Positions 17,377 to 25,939 of a stretch of 64,000 nt of DNA are shown in pieces. Position numbers and translations under genes: made by a program. This DNA comes from Micromonospora sp. WMMD812 (GTDB lineage: Bacteria > Actinomycetota > Actinomycetes > Mycobacteriales > Micromonosporaceae). The stretch spans positions 4,672,001 through 4,736,000 of the forward strand of contig NZ_CP114904.1 of assembly GCF_027497215.1 (NCBI RefSeq). Direction: 5' to 3'. Each line of letters opens with the position of its first letter. Positions within the stretch are counted from its first letter, which is position 1. Under the pieces are notes generated by a model. It was not told where the DNA came from, ran no database searches, and saw nothing but the letters and a program-made list of their open reading frames with translations.

Positions 17377-18441
17377 GTGCCCGACACCCCTCCCGCAGTT
17401 CCGGACTTCACCCACTGGCCCTCCTTCCCCTTCGAGGGCGACATTCGCGTCAAGCAGCTCGACGATCCGGTCCCGGTCGAACCGCCTCGCAAGGGCGAGG
17501 GCAGCCGGGAGTGCACCGCGTGCAGCGCACCGGACGAGGCGTACATCTGGGTCGGCGAACGGTGGCGGGTACGCGCCATGGACCGCCCGACCGGCCTGCC
17601 GATGGTCCTCATCCTGGAGTCTCGGTCCCATCTCGATCTCGGCGACCTGCCGAACCTGCTCGCCGCCGAACTCGGCGTGATGACGGTGCGGTTGGAACGA
17701 GCGATTCGGTCGCTGGACGGCGTCGGCCGGGTGCACGTGAACCGCTGGGGCGACGGCTCCGCTCATCTGCACATGTGGTTCCTCGCCCGGCCGTACGGTC
17801 AGCTCCAACTGCGCGGCACGTTCCTCTCCCTCTGGGACTCGATCCTGCCGCCGATCCCCGAGCCACAGTGGCGAGAGAATCTCGCGCTCGTCGCGGCCTG
17901 GCTCGCGGAGTTCGGCGGGCGTCCGCTGGCCGAGCCGCCCCGGATCCAGTGGCAGGCGCCGTCCAGCCTCAGCGCGCCGATCGCCGCCACGAGCGACCAG
18001 GCGCCCGAGGACGAGACGGTATCGGTGATTGAGGCCGCCGAGGAGAACCCGGAGCCGGTCGCGGCCGACGCCGACAACGTCGACCACTCCGACGAAGCCG
18101 ACCACTCCGACGACCTCAACTCCAGGACCGACTCCGACGACTCGGTTCGCACCGGAGCCAGCGCAGAAGCCAGCACTCAAACCAGCGGCGAAACCAGCAC
18201 CCAGACCAGCGCCGAACCCAGCACCCAGCCCCACCACGCCGCCACAGGCGACGCCGGACCGGGCCACGCCGGACCGGGCCACGCCGGACCGGGCCACGCC
18301 GGACCCGGGAACGCCGGAGCCGATAGCGCGGGAGTCGGTGACGCGGGGCCCGGTAGCGCGAAATTCGGCAACGTGGGATCCGGCAACGCCGGGCCCGACG
18401 CCGAGGTGGCCGCCGGCGACGGCAGCAGGGCCGCCGAGTAA
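17377..18441 (+). CDS. HIT-like domain protein with repetitive C-terminal tail
   Basis: A 354-aa protein. Residues 20-185 look like a HIT-fold domain: a C46-x-x-C49 pair, then GRVHVNRWGDGSAHLHMWFL with the H130-L-H132 dyad near the place of the HIT triad. The classical HxHxH is not complete, so nucleotide hydrolysis is uncertain. Residues from about 200 are acidic Ser/Thr/Glu/Asp-rich and end in repeats of GPGHA and GPG/NAG. The start is the GTG at 17377 rather than 17134, because of the -10 element just upstream and because the extra N-terminus would translate parS and DnaA boxes. It stands alone on the plus strand next to the parS region. Confidence 0.75.
   Translation: MPDTPPAVPDFTHWPSFPFEGDIRVKQLDDPVPVEPPRKGEGSRECTACSAPDEAYIWVGERWRVRAMDRPTGLPMVLILESRSHLDLGDLPNLLAAELGVMTVRLERAIRSLDGVGRVHVNRWGDGSAHLHMWFLARPYGQLQLRGTFLSLWDSILPPIPEPQWRENLALVAAWLAEFGGRPLAEPPRIQWQAPSSLSAPIAATSDQAPEDETVSVIEAAEENPEPVAADADNVDHSDEADHSDDLNSRTDSDDSVRTGASAEASTQTSGETSTQTSAEPSTQPHHAATGDAGPGHAGPGHAGPGHAGPGNAGADSAGVGDAGPGSAKFGNVGSGNAGPDAEVAAGDGSRAAE
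18256..18315 (+). repeat. 15-base tandem repeats in the HIT-like gene
   Basis: Three perfect tandem copies of GGACCGGGCCACGCC (18256-18300) and a fourth variant copy (18301-18315). They code for a GPGHA repeat; the copy number could change by slippage. Confidence 0.85.
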
Positions 18442-18570
18442 CTTCCGCCGCAACCGCTCCCAGCGCCACGTCCGCTGCCCCAGAACACCAGCAGCGGTCA
18501 GCGTCAGAGCGGCGAGCATCAGGAGCGGTGAGCATCAGGAGCCGTCAGCGCCAGGAGCCCACCGAACGCC

Positions 18571-18602
18571 GCGGGGGCGGCACAGGAGACTGCCGCCCCC
18601 GC
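18571..18602. terminator. Bidirectional terminator between convergent genes
   Basis: GCGGGGGCGGCA (18571-18582) pairs with TGCCGCCCCCGC (18591-18602), 8-base loop. It lies between the HIT-like gene and ddl. Just before it, CATCAGGAGCGGTGAG-like sequence is repeated (about 18518-18560). Confidence 0.75.
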
Positions 18603-18710
18603 GCGCCTCTCGCACCCCATCGCCGGGCCGCGGAGACGCTGGCGCGGGTAAGGCCACGGCGGCGCCGGGGTCGTGAGCGGCTCGCCGGTCGCGTACGGCG
18701 AGTCTGGCGG

Positions 18711-19709
18711 TCAGGGGCGGCGGGCCGCGGCCCGGGTGACCAGCGAGCTGAGCACCCGCCCGAAATCCAGGCCGGCGGCCGACACCGCGAGCGGCAGCAG
18801 TGACGTCTCGGTCATCCCCGGCGAGACGTTGACCTCCAGGACGTGCGGCTGCCCGTCGCCGTCGACGATCAGGTCGACCCGGGACAGGTCGCGCAGGCCG
18901 AGGGCGGCGTGCGCGGCCAACGCCACGTCGGCCACGTTCTCGGCGACCTCCGGGTCGAGCCGGGCGGGGGCGTGCCACGTGGTGCGGCCGGCGGTGTAGC
19001 GGGCGGCGTAGTCGTACACCCCGTTGCGGGGCACGATCTCCACCGCCGGCAGCGCCTGCGGACCGTCGCCGAGGTCGATCACGGAGACGGCCACGTCCAT
19101 GCCGGGCACGTACCGCTCGACGAGCGCCGTCGGGTCGTACGCGAAACAGCCCACCATGGCGGCCGGGAGAGCCGCCGCGTCGCGGACCACGGCGGCGCCC
19201 AGGCCGGAGCCGCCCTGCGCCGGCTTGACCATCAGCGGCAGGCTGAGCCGGTCGACGATCCGGTCCAGCACCGCCACCGCACCCAGTTCGGAGAAGCGGT
19301 CGTGCGGGAGCGCCACCCAGTCCGGGGTGGGGATGCCAGCCTCGCGGAGCACGGCTTTCGCCGACGGCTTGTCCCAGGCGAGACGGGACGCGCGCGCGTC
19401 GCAGCCGACGTACGGGACGTCGCAGAGGTCGAGCACGCCGCGCAAGGAGCCGTCCTCGCCGGTCGCGCCGTGCAGGGCGATCACCACGGCATCCGGCGGG
19501 TCGGCGGCCAGTGCCGGCAGCAGCGCGATGTCGGCGTCCCGGAGTTCGGCGTCCATGCCGACGGCGCGCAGCGCGTCGAGCACCCGGCGGCCGGAGCGCA
19601 GGGAGACGTCGCGTTCGTAGGAGAGCCCGCCGGCGAGCACCAGCACGTGCAGGTCCTCGGTGACGGCGGTCCCGGTCACCCCGGATTGTTCGGCGGCGGT
19701 CGTAGCCAT
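18711..19709 (-). CDS. ddl: D-alanine--D-alanine ligase
   Basis: A 332-aa ATP-grasp ligase that joins two D-alanines for peptidoglycan precursors. Visible features: N-terminal LVLAGGLSYERDVSLRSG, HGATGEDGSLRGVLDL, LMVKPAQGGSGLG for ATP binding, and the C-terminal metal site VLEVNVSPGMTETSLLP. The start lies seven bases after the stop of the upstream aminotransferase, so the two are probably one transcript. Substrate assignment to D-Ala rests on family similarity; the KPAQGGSGLG segment differs from the usual KPAREGSS, which is worth noting. Confidence 0.85.
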   Translation of the reverse strand: MATTAAEQSGVTGTAVTEDLHVLVLAGGLSYERDVSLRSGRRVLDALRAVGMDAELRDADIALLPALAADPPDAVVIALHGATGEDGSLRGVLDLCDVPYVGCDARASRLAWDKPSAKAVLREAGIPTPDWVALPHDRFSELGAVAVLDRIVDRLSLPLMVKPAQGGSGLGAAVVRDAAALPAAMVGCFAYDPTALVERYVPGMDVAVSVIDLGDGPQALPAVEIVPRNGVYDYAARYTAGRTTWHAPARLDPEVAENVADVALAAHAALGLRDLSRVDLIVDGDGQPHVLEVNVSPGMTETSLLPLAVSAAGLDFGRVLSSLVTRAAARRP

Positions 19710-19716
19710 GCCGGAA

Positions 19717-21030
19717 TCATGCCAAGTCGGGTCCCGGCACGTCCGAGCCGGCCCGACCGCGACGCGGGCCCTCCCCCCGGACCGCGCCGAACACCCGCCG
19801 CGTGGCGAGCTCCTGCTCCATCACGCCGGCCAGCCGGCGGACGCCCTCGCGGATCCGCTCCGGGGGCGGGAAGCTGAAGTTGAGCCGCATGTTGCCGGTG
19901 CCGGTGCCGTCGGCGTAGAAGCCAGTCCCCGGCACGTACGCGACCCGGGCGGCCACGGCCCGCGGCATCATCGCCTTGGAGTCGAGCCCGTCGGGCAGGG
20001 TGGCCCAGACGAAGAGACCACCGCCGGGCGTGGTCCAGGTGGTGCCCTCCGGCATCAGGTCGGCGAGCGCGTCGAGCATCGCGTCCCGGCGCTCCCGGTA
20101 GACCTCCCGGTAGACCTTGAGCTGTTGACGCCAGGGCATGGTGCCGAGGTAGGTGGCGACGGCAGCCTGGGCGTAGCCGCTGGGGCAGAGGATCTGCGCC
20201 TCGCTCGCGATGACCAGCTTGTCGCGGACGGCGTGCGGCGCGAGGATCCAGCCGACCCGCAGGCCCGGGGCGAAGGTCTTGGAGAAGGTGCTCAGGTAGA
20301 AGACGCCGTCCCGCCGGCGGGCGCGCAGCGGCGCCGGCGCGTCGCCCTCGAAGCCCAACTGGCCGTACGGGTCGTCCTCGACCACCAGCAGCCCGGCGCG
20401 TTCGCAGATGTCGAGGACCCGCTCCCGTCGCTCCTCGGTCAGCGTCACGCCGGTCGGGTTCTGGTAGGTGGGGATGGTGTAGAGGAACTTCACTCGCCGG
20501 CCCGCCCGGGCCAGGTCGGCGATGGCCGCCTCGAGCGCCTCCGGGATCAGCCCGTCGTCGTCCATCGGCACGTGCACCACCTGGGCCTGGGCGGCCTGGA
20601 ACACCCCGAGCGCGCCCACGTAGGTCGGGCCTTCGGCCAACACCACGTCGCCCGGGTCGAGGAAGAGCCGGGCCACCAGGTCGAGCGCCTGCTGCCCGCC
20701 GACCGTCACCACCACGTCCTCCGGGGAGGCGCCGCAGCCGGCGTCGATCCCGGAGAGCGACATCACCTCGCAGATCCGCTCGCGCAGTTCCAGGGTGCCC
20801 TGGCCGATGCCGTACTGGAGGGTGGTCACGCCCTGCTCGGAGCCGAGCCGGCCGAGCATCTCGCCGACCGCGTCGAGCGGGAGCGCGGCGATGTAGGGTG
20901 CGCCACCGGCGAGCGAGACGACCTCCGGCCGGCTGGCCACCGCGAAGAGGGCCCGGATCTCCGAGGCCGTCATACCGCGCACGCGGCGGGCGTACCGGTC
21001 GGTGTAGTCGTCGAGCGTCGTGCCGGTCAT
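19717..21030 (-). CDS. PLP-dependent aminotransferase (class I/II, LysN/2-aminoadipate type)
   Basis: A 437-aa fold-type I aminotransferase without the GntR domain of MocR proteins. VVSLAGGAPYIAALP and LQYGIGQGTLELRE are typical of the 2-aminoadipate/kynurenine aminotransferase branch. The PLP lysine lies in STFSKTFAPGLRVGW. The start is the ATG at 21030 with GAGGTGATGTC upstream; the in-frame start at 21189 is rejected. It is the first gene of a two-gene unit with ddl. Supply of an amino donor or a D-amino acid for the wall is possible, but the substrate cannot be read from sequence. Confidence 0.85.
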   Translation of the reverse strand: MTGTTLDDYTDRYARRVRGMTASEIRALFAVASRPEVVSLAGGAPYIAALPLDAVGEMLGRLGSEQGVTTLQYGIGQGTLELRERICEVMSLSGIDAGCGASPEDVVVTVGGQQALDLVARLFLDPGDVVLAEGPTYVGALGVFQAAQAQVVHVPMDDDGLIPEALEAAIADLARAGRRVKFLYTIPTYQNPTGVTLTEERRERVLDICERAGLLVVEDDPYGQLGFEGDAPAPLRARRRDGVFYLSTFSKTFAPGLRVGWILAPHAVRDKLVIASEAQILCPSGYAQAAVATYLGTMPWRQQLKVYREVYRERRDAMLDALADLMPEGTTWTTPGGGLFVWATLPDGLDSKAMMPRAVAARVAYVPGTGFYADGTGTGNMRLNFSFPPPERIREGVRRLAGVMEQELATRRVFGAVRGEGPRRGRAGSDVPGPDLA

Positions 21031-21322
21031 GACATCACCTCGATCGCTGGTGGGGGCGGCTCCCGCTCCGGCGTACCCAGGACACCGGCGACCATGGCGG
21101 CAGGGGACGCCGATTGTCGATCGTAGTCGCCCGCGACCAGGACAGGCAGGCCCGGCATGCGGTACGCCCACATCCCGGACGCCCGTCACCCACCGCGGTG
21201 GGCGTTCGCGAGTCCTCTCCCGTACCGTCGATAGGCGGCGTACGATCGCTCGTCGGGGGCAGGAAGGCGGCGCTGTCGTTCCGTGCCGGTTTCACCACCG
21301 AGCCTATTGTGGGGATGCGCCA

Positions 21323-21988
21323 ATGTCGCGACGCCTGGTCAGTCTGACCCTGGACACCCTGGAGGACCTGCCCCGTCCGTGCCGGCAGTGCGTCTACTGG
21401 GAGCTTGATCCGGTTTCCGCGGATCGGGCCTGCGCCGCCGGCGACCCCGGTCTGGAGAAGGAGGCGTGGGTCTCCCAGACGCTGCTGGAGTGGGGTTCCT
21501 GCGGCAAGCTCGCGTACGTGGACGGCATGCCGGCCGGCTTCGTGATGTACGCCCCGCCGGCCTACGTGCCCCGCTCGATGGCCTTCCCCACCTCGCCGGT
21601 CTCCGCCGACGCGGCGCTGCTGATGACCGCCAACGTGGTGCCCACCTTCGCCGGCGGTGGGCTGGGCCGGATGCTCGTGCAGGGCGTCGCGCGGGATCTG
21701 ACCAAGCGGGGGATCAAGGCGATCGAGGCGTTCGGCGACGCCAAGTTCGGCGACGGGGACGACCCGACCCGCGCCTGCGTCGCCCCGGCTGATTTCTTCC
21801 TCTCCGTCGGTTTCAAGACGGTACGTCCGCATCCGCGCTTCCCGCGGCTGCGGCTGGAGCTGCGCACCGCGCTGAGCTGGAAGTCCGACGTCGAGTACGC
21901 GCTGGAGAAGCTCCTCGGCTCGATGAGCCCCGAGACCCTGCTCCGCCCGGTCCGGCCCGCGCCGGCGACCCGCTCCACCACGAACTGA
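21323..21988 (+). CDS. GNAT-family N-acetyltransferase (Rv3916c-like)
   Basis: A 221-aa acetyltransferase. LMTANVVPTFAGGGLGRMLVQGVARDL carries the acetyl-CoA loop (GGGLGRM, near residue 112). A conserved Cys pair lies at the N-terminus (RPCRQCVYWELD). A homologous GNAT gene sits in the same place, between parB and cwlM, in mycobacteria. The ATG at 21323 is preceded by GGGGA. The 21031-21322 spacer before it is a divergent promoter region with the aminotransferase and holds no gene. Confidence 0.85.
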   Translation: MSRRLVSLTLDTLEDLPRPCRQCVYWELDPVSADRACAAGDPGLEKEAWVSQTLLEWGSCGKLAYVDGMPAGFVMYAPPAYVPRSMAFPTSPVSADAALLMTANVVPTFAGGGLGRMLVQGVARDLTKRGIKAIEAFGDAKFGDGDDPTRACVAPADFFLSVGFKTVRPHPRFPRLRLELRTALSWKSDVEYALEKLLGSMSPETLLRPVRPAPATRSTTN

Positions 21989-22032
21989 GCCGGACGCCCC
22001 ACCACGAACCGGGCCGTGCCCGCCGCCCTGGC

Positions 22033-23199
22033 TCAGTCCACCACCGTGCTGGCGGCCACCACCGCGCGCAGCTCGCTCACGTCGATCGAGCCGGTCGGCA
22101 CGTCCCGCTCGATCGGCAGGTACATCCGCTGCACGGCGGCCACGATCGCCTCCACCACCCGGTCCCGGAAGCGGGGGTCGATCAGCCGGGCGCGGTCGGT
22201 CGGCGAGGTGAGGTAGCCGACCTCCACCCGGACCGCCGGCATCCGGGTCAGTCGCAGGAGGTCCCACGCCTTGGCGTGGGTACGGCAGTCCCGCAGCCCG
22301 GTACGCGCGACGATCTCCCGCTGCACCAGGCCGGCCAGCCGCTCGCCGGTCGCCGAGGTGACGCCGTTGTCGGTGCCGTAGTGGTAGGTGGCGACCCCTT
22401 CGGCGGCCGGATTGGCGTGCCCGTCGGTGTGCAGCGAGATGAACACGTCGGCGCCGAGCGCGTTGGCCAGCTGGGCCCGGTCGATGTCCGGCAGGCACTC
22501 GCCGGGGGCCGGCCCACGGGTGAGCTGCACCCGTACGCCGGACGCGGCGAGCCGCCCCTCCAACCGGCTGGCCAGGTCGTGCACCAGGTCCGCCTCGGTC
22601 CAGCGCAGCGGCCCGTCGGGCACCACCACGCCCGGATCGGTGCCGCCGTGCCCGGGGTCGATGACCACCGTCCGGCCCACCAGCGTCGGGCCGGACTGCC
22701 GGATCGCGTCGGACTCGCGCAGCCACTGTGGGCGGCCGCCGACCACCTTCCGGCCGAGCCGCCGCAGCGCGTTCATGGTGTGCGGGCCGCAGGCGCCGTC
22801 CGGGGTCAGCCCCACCTCCCGCTGGAACTGCGCCACCGCCCGCGACGTCCGTACGCCGTAGATCGCGTCCGCGCGTCCCGCGTCGTACCCCATCTCCAGC
22901 AGGCGCTCCTGGAGCGACCGGACGTCCTCGCCGGTGAGCGGCTCGGGCACGGCGTGGTAGAGGGTGCGGGCGCCGAGCCGCCAGCGGGCGGCGTCCAGGG
23001 CGCCCCAGGTCTCCGGACCGACGCGGCCGTCCACACTCAGCCCACGCGACTGCTGGAACGCCCGTACCGCCCGCTCGGTCTCGACATCGAACTCGTCGGC
23101 GTCCGGACCGGCCGCGGGGGCGAGCAGGTCGAGGCCGGCCAGGACCAAACGGATCTCCGTGACCGCGGGCCCGCGGTCACCAGGACGGATCGGACGCAC
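22033..23199 (-). CDS. cwlM: N-acetylmuramoyl-L-alanine amidase-like protein CwlM
   Basis: A 388-aa protein. Two peptidoglycan-binding domains (about 5-75 and 85-150, with DGRVGPETWGAL and GACGPHTMNAL) precede an Amidase_3 domain from about residue 170 (VVIDPGHGGTDPG, SLHTDGHAN, and the acidic VRVEVGYLTSP). No signal peptide is seen. This matches mycobacterial CwlM, a cytoplasmic PknB target that stimulates MurA rather than cutting the wall. The start is placed at the GTG at 23199, six bases after AGGGGG; the in-frame GTG at 23217 lacks such a site. It follows trxA across a terminator. Confidence 0.9.
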   Translation of the reverse strand: MRPIRPGDRGPAVTEIRLVLAGLDLLAPAAGPDADEFDVETERAVRAFQQSRGLSVDGRVGPETWGALDAARWRLGARTLYHAVPEPLTGEDVRSLQERLLEMGYDAGRADAIYGVRTSRAVAQFQREVGLTPDGACGPHTMNALRRLGRKVVGGRPQWLRESDAIRQSGPTLVGRTVVIDPGHGGTDPGVVVPDGPLRWTEADLVHDLASRLEGRLAASGVRVQLTRGPAPGECLPDIDRAQLANALGADVFISLHTDGHANPAAEGVATYHYGTDNGVTSATGERLAGLVQREIVARTGLRDCRTHAKAWDLLRLTRMPAVRVEVGYLTSPTDRARLIDPRFRDRVVEAIVAAVQRMYLPIERDVPTGSIDVSELRAVVAASTVVD

Positions 23200-23291
23200 G
23201 CACGACCCCCTCTGCACGACGCTGGCTGGCCGGGCGGCCCCGGCTTGAGGTTATGCGTTCCGGCCCGGCGAGGTGGCAGGGAGCCGAAAAG

Positions 23292-23332
23292 ACCGAGCCC
23301 CGCACCCGCTTGCGACGGGTCCGGGGCTCGGT
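23292..23332 (-). terminator. trxA terminator
   Basis: ACCGAGCCCCG (23292-23302) pairs with CGGGGCTCGGT (23322-23332), with an inner ACCCG/CGGGT stem. On the minus strand TCTTTTC follows, giving a proper intrinsic terminator after trxA and before cwlM. Confidence 0.85.
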
Positions 23333-23345
23333 GTTTCAGCGCAGG

Positions 23346-23669
23346 TCAGAGCGCAGATTCGATGAGCTTCACCAGCTCGCCCTTGGGCTTGGCCCCGGCG
23401 ATGGACTGCACCGGCTCGCCGTTCTTGAACACGGTGAGGGTCGGCACGGACATCACCCGGTAGGTGCGGGCGGTCTCCGGGTTCTCGTCGATGTTGAGCT
23501 TGACGATGGTGACCTGGTCACCCATCTCGCCCGCGATCTCCTCGAGCAGCGGCGAGACCTTGCGGCACGGCCCGCACCACTCGGCCCAGAAGTCGACGAG
23601 CACCGGCTTGTCGGACTTGAGTACGTCGGTCGCGAAGCTCGCGTCGGTGACCGCCTTGGTCGTTCCCAC
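23346..23669 (-). CDS. trxA: Thioredoxin
   Basis: A 107-aa thioredoxin with the active site WCGPC (Cys32, Cys35) and the cis-proline segment SVPTLTVF. Full length and without a signal peptide, so cytoplasmic. It is reduced by the reductase encoded 31 bases upstream. Reducing targets include ribonucleotide reductase and peroxiredoxins. Confidence 0.97.
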   Translation of the reverse strand: MGTTKAVTDASFATDVLKSDKPVLVDFWAEWCGPCRKVSPLLEEIAGEMGDQVTIVKLNIDENPETARTYRVMSVPTLTVFKNGEPVQSIAGAKPKGELVKLIESAL

Positions 23670-23700
23670 TATGACCCTCCTCCGGGTGTGTTTCGGATGT

Positions 23701-24654
23701 TCAGCCCTGCAGCGTCGCGATGAAGCGCTCGGCGTCGAGGGCGGCGGCGCAGCCCGTGCCGGCGGCGGTGATGGCCTGCCGGTAGACGTGGTCGACTAGG
23801 TCGCCGGCGGCGAAGACACCGGGCACGCTGGTGCGGGTGCTGGGCGCCTCGACCTCCACGTACCCCTCGTCGTTGAGCTCCACCTGGCCCCGGAAGAGTT
23901 CGCTGCGCGGGTCGTGGCCGATCGCGACGAAGACGCCGGTCACGTCGAGCACCTTGGTCTCGCCGGTGTGCACGTTGCGGATGCGGGCGCCGGAGACCTT
24001 GCCGTCCTCGCCGAGGACCTCCTCGACCACGCTGTTCCACTCGACCTTGATCTTGTCGTTGCTCAGCGCCCGGTCCGCCATGATCTTGCTGGCCCGGAAC
24101 GAGTCGCGCCGGTGGATGATGGTCACCGAGTCCGCGAAGCGGGTCAGGAAGCTGGCCTCCTCCATCGCCGAGTCACCGCCGCCGACGACGACAATGTGCT
24201 GGTTACGGAAGAAGAAGCCGTCACAGGTGGCGCAGGACGACACGCCGTGGCCCAGGTACTCCTGCTCGCCGGGCACGCCCAGCGGCCGCCAGGCGGAACC
24301 GGTGGCCAGGATGACGGCCCGGGCCCGGTAGGCGGTCTCGCCCACCCACACCGTGCTGGCCGCGCCGGAGCCGGCGTCGCCGGTGTCGACCAGCTCGACC
24401 CGGGTCACGTCGTCGGTCAGGAACTCGGCACCGAACCGCTCGGCCTGCTTGCGCATGTTGTCCATCAGCTCCGGCCCGAGGATGCCGTCGGCGAAGCCGG
24501 GGAAGTTTTCCACCTCGGTCGTCGTCATCAGCGCGCCGCCGGACTGAACGCCCTCGATCACGAGCGGCTTGAGGTTGGCACGCGCGGCGTAGACCGCCGC
24601 GGTGTAGCCGGCCGGCCCGGAGCCGATGATGATCAGGTTGCGGACCTCGTCCAC
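23701..24654 (-). CDS. trxB: Thioredoxin-disulfide reductase
   Basis: A 317-aa flavoprotein. The FAD loop GSGPAG is at residues 11-16, the redox pair CATC at 141-144, followed by the NADPH loop [12 protein letters not shown]. It transfers electrons from NADPH to thioredoxin. The start is the GTG at 24654, preceded by GGGAGACGG; an ATG at 24693 is rejected. An ECF-type promoter lies 91 bases upstream. It forms an operon with trxA. Confidence 0.96.
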   Translation of the reverse strand: MDEVRNLIIIGSGPAGYTAAVYAARANLKPLVIEGVQSGGALMTTTEVENFPGFADGILGPELMDNMRKQAERFGAEFLTDDVTRVELVDTGDAGSGAASTVWVGETAYRARAVILATGSAWRPLGVPGEQEYLGHGVSSCATCDGFFFRNQHIVVVGGGDSAMEEASFLTRFADSVTIIHRRDSFRASKIMADRALSNDKIKVEWNSVVEEVLGEDGKVSGARIRNVHTGETKVLDVTGVFVAIGHDPRSELFRGQVELNDEGYVEVEAPSTRTSVPGVFAAGDLVDHVYRQAITAAGTGCAAALDAERFIATLQG

Positions 24655-24744
24655 TGCCGTCTCCCGAGTTGTGTGTGTTCGGCGTCGGCGCACCGAGGCC
24701 GATCCAGGTGCCGACGCCTGGGGGGTGCCGGCAAGCTACTTCCA

Positions 24745-24772
24745 GAACGTCATCGTATTGACCGGGAATTCC
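24745..24772 (-). promoter_or_regulatory. ECF (SigR-like) promoter of trxBA
   Basis: On the minus strand, GGGAAT (24772-24767), an 18-base spacer, then CGTT (24748-24745). Streptomyces SigR promoters, including the trxBA promoter, have the form GGGAAT, 18 or so bases, GTT. Transcription would start about 85 bases before the trxB GTG. Confidence 0.7.
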
Positions 24773-24832
24773 CGAGCCGCGCATCCGGTGGGTCACATCA
24801 CGCGGACGCTGAAACGCCCCCCGACCGCGAAT

Positions 24833-25939
24833 TCACCCTACCCGGGTGCGAAAGCGGGTGTCTGCGGCGGAGCCAGGGACACCGCACTCCGGCCCGCTCA
24901 CCCACGCCCAGCGAGCGCCGGTCCCGTCGGCGAACCGCACCACCAGCGCCTGCTGGCCCTGGAAGGCCGCGTAGTCGATCAGTTCCACCACGAGCGGCCC
25001 CGCGCCGTGCTCGGCGGCGATCTCGTTCAGGCAGGTGTTGAGCGCGGACTGGTCGGTCAACCGGGCGAGTTGGTCGCTCCCGTCGGGCGCCGGCAGCCGT
25101 CCCCGATCGGCGTCGACACCGGACTGCCTGCCCGGAGGCTCGCTGGCGAAGGGCTTGGCCTCGAAGGACGTGGCCGCGGAGGCGGGGGCGGCGAGGGTCA
25201 GCGGCGTGTAGTCGGTGCCGCTGCGCAGTGCCGGACCCGTCGTCCGGACCGGCCCGGCGGCGGCCGCCTCGGGGGCGCTCGCCGGCTGGTCCATCGCCGT
25301 GCCGGTGGTCTCGCCGTCGTGCCGCGCGAGCTGGTTGACGCCGAGGCCGACGACCGCCAGGGAGGCCGCGGCGACCGCCACGGGCCCGGCCACCCGGGCC
25401 CACCGGCGCCGCCGTCGACCGGGGCCGGTCGCCGCACCCCGTCCAGGCTCCGATCGTGGTACGCCCGCCGCCGGTCGGCGCCGCCCGGCGCCACCCTGCG
25501 CGGGCACGAGCCGCGGCCCGTCGTCGGTCGGCTCGGTCTCCGGCCCGGCGTGGTCCGTCGCGTCCCCGGCCGCCACCACCGCGCTCCCGGCGGTGTCCGC
25601 CCCGCCCGCCGCCGGCCGCCGGCCGCCGGCCGACTCCCGGCCCGCCCGCTCGGCGTCCGCGTCGACCAGGCCGTCCGGCAACGGTGGCAACGCGGCGAGG
25701 GCCGCGGTGATCCGGTCGGCGACCGTCGCCGGCAGTTCGACCACCGGCTCCCCCCAGCGGGCGAGATCGGCCCGGACATCCGTTACCGCCGACGCCAGCA
25801 GCGCGTACGCCTCGGCCCAGGCCGCGTCCTCGGCGACCAACCGGGCGACCTCCGTCTCCTCGGGGGTGCCGTCCAGCACCCCGCCGAGGTAGTCGGCGAG
25901 CAGGTCGTGGTCGACCTCCCGGAACCGCCCGGCCGTCAC
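24833..25939 (-). CDS. Membrane anti-sigma factor (RsmA-like position)
   Basis: A 368-aa protein. The N-terminal cytoplasmic part (VDHDLLADYLGGVLDGTPEE) resembles anti-sigma domains but has no HxxxCxxC zinc motif. Low-complexity Ala/Pro/Gly/Arg sequence leads to one membrane helix at about 183-204. The external part contains two cysteines (LNTCLNEIAAE and GPECGVPG). The GTG start at 25939 overlaps the sigma gene stop by four bases (GTGA), so the pair is translationally coupled. In mycobacteria the same slot holds rsmA next to sigM. The anti-sigma role is inferred from position, fold and membrane topology. Confidence 0.8.
   Translation of the reverse strand: MTAGRFREVDHDLLADYLGGVLDGTPEETEVARLVAEDAAWAEAYALLASAVTDVRADLARWGEPVVELPATVADRITAALAALPPLPDGLVDADAERAGRESAGGRRPAAGGADTAGSAVVAAGDATDHAGPETEPTDDGPRLVPAQGGAGRRRPAAGVPRSEPGRGAATGPGRRRRRWARVAGPVAVAAASLAVVGLGVNQLARHDGETTGTAMDQPASAPEAAAAGPVRTTGPALRSGTDYTPLTLAAPASAATSFEAKPFASEPPGRQSGVDADRGRLPAPDGSDQLARLTDQSALNTCLNEIAAEHGAGPLVVELIDYAAFQGQQALVVRFADGTGARWAWVSGPECGVPGSAADTRFRTRVG

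Noticed and set aside
18256..18315. Short tandem repeats considered as a CRISPR array
   Set aside because: Repeats of 15 bases are adjacent without spacers and lie in frame within a gene.
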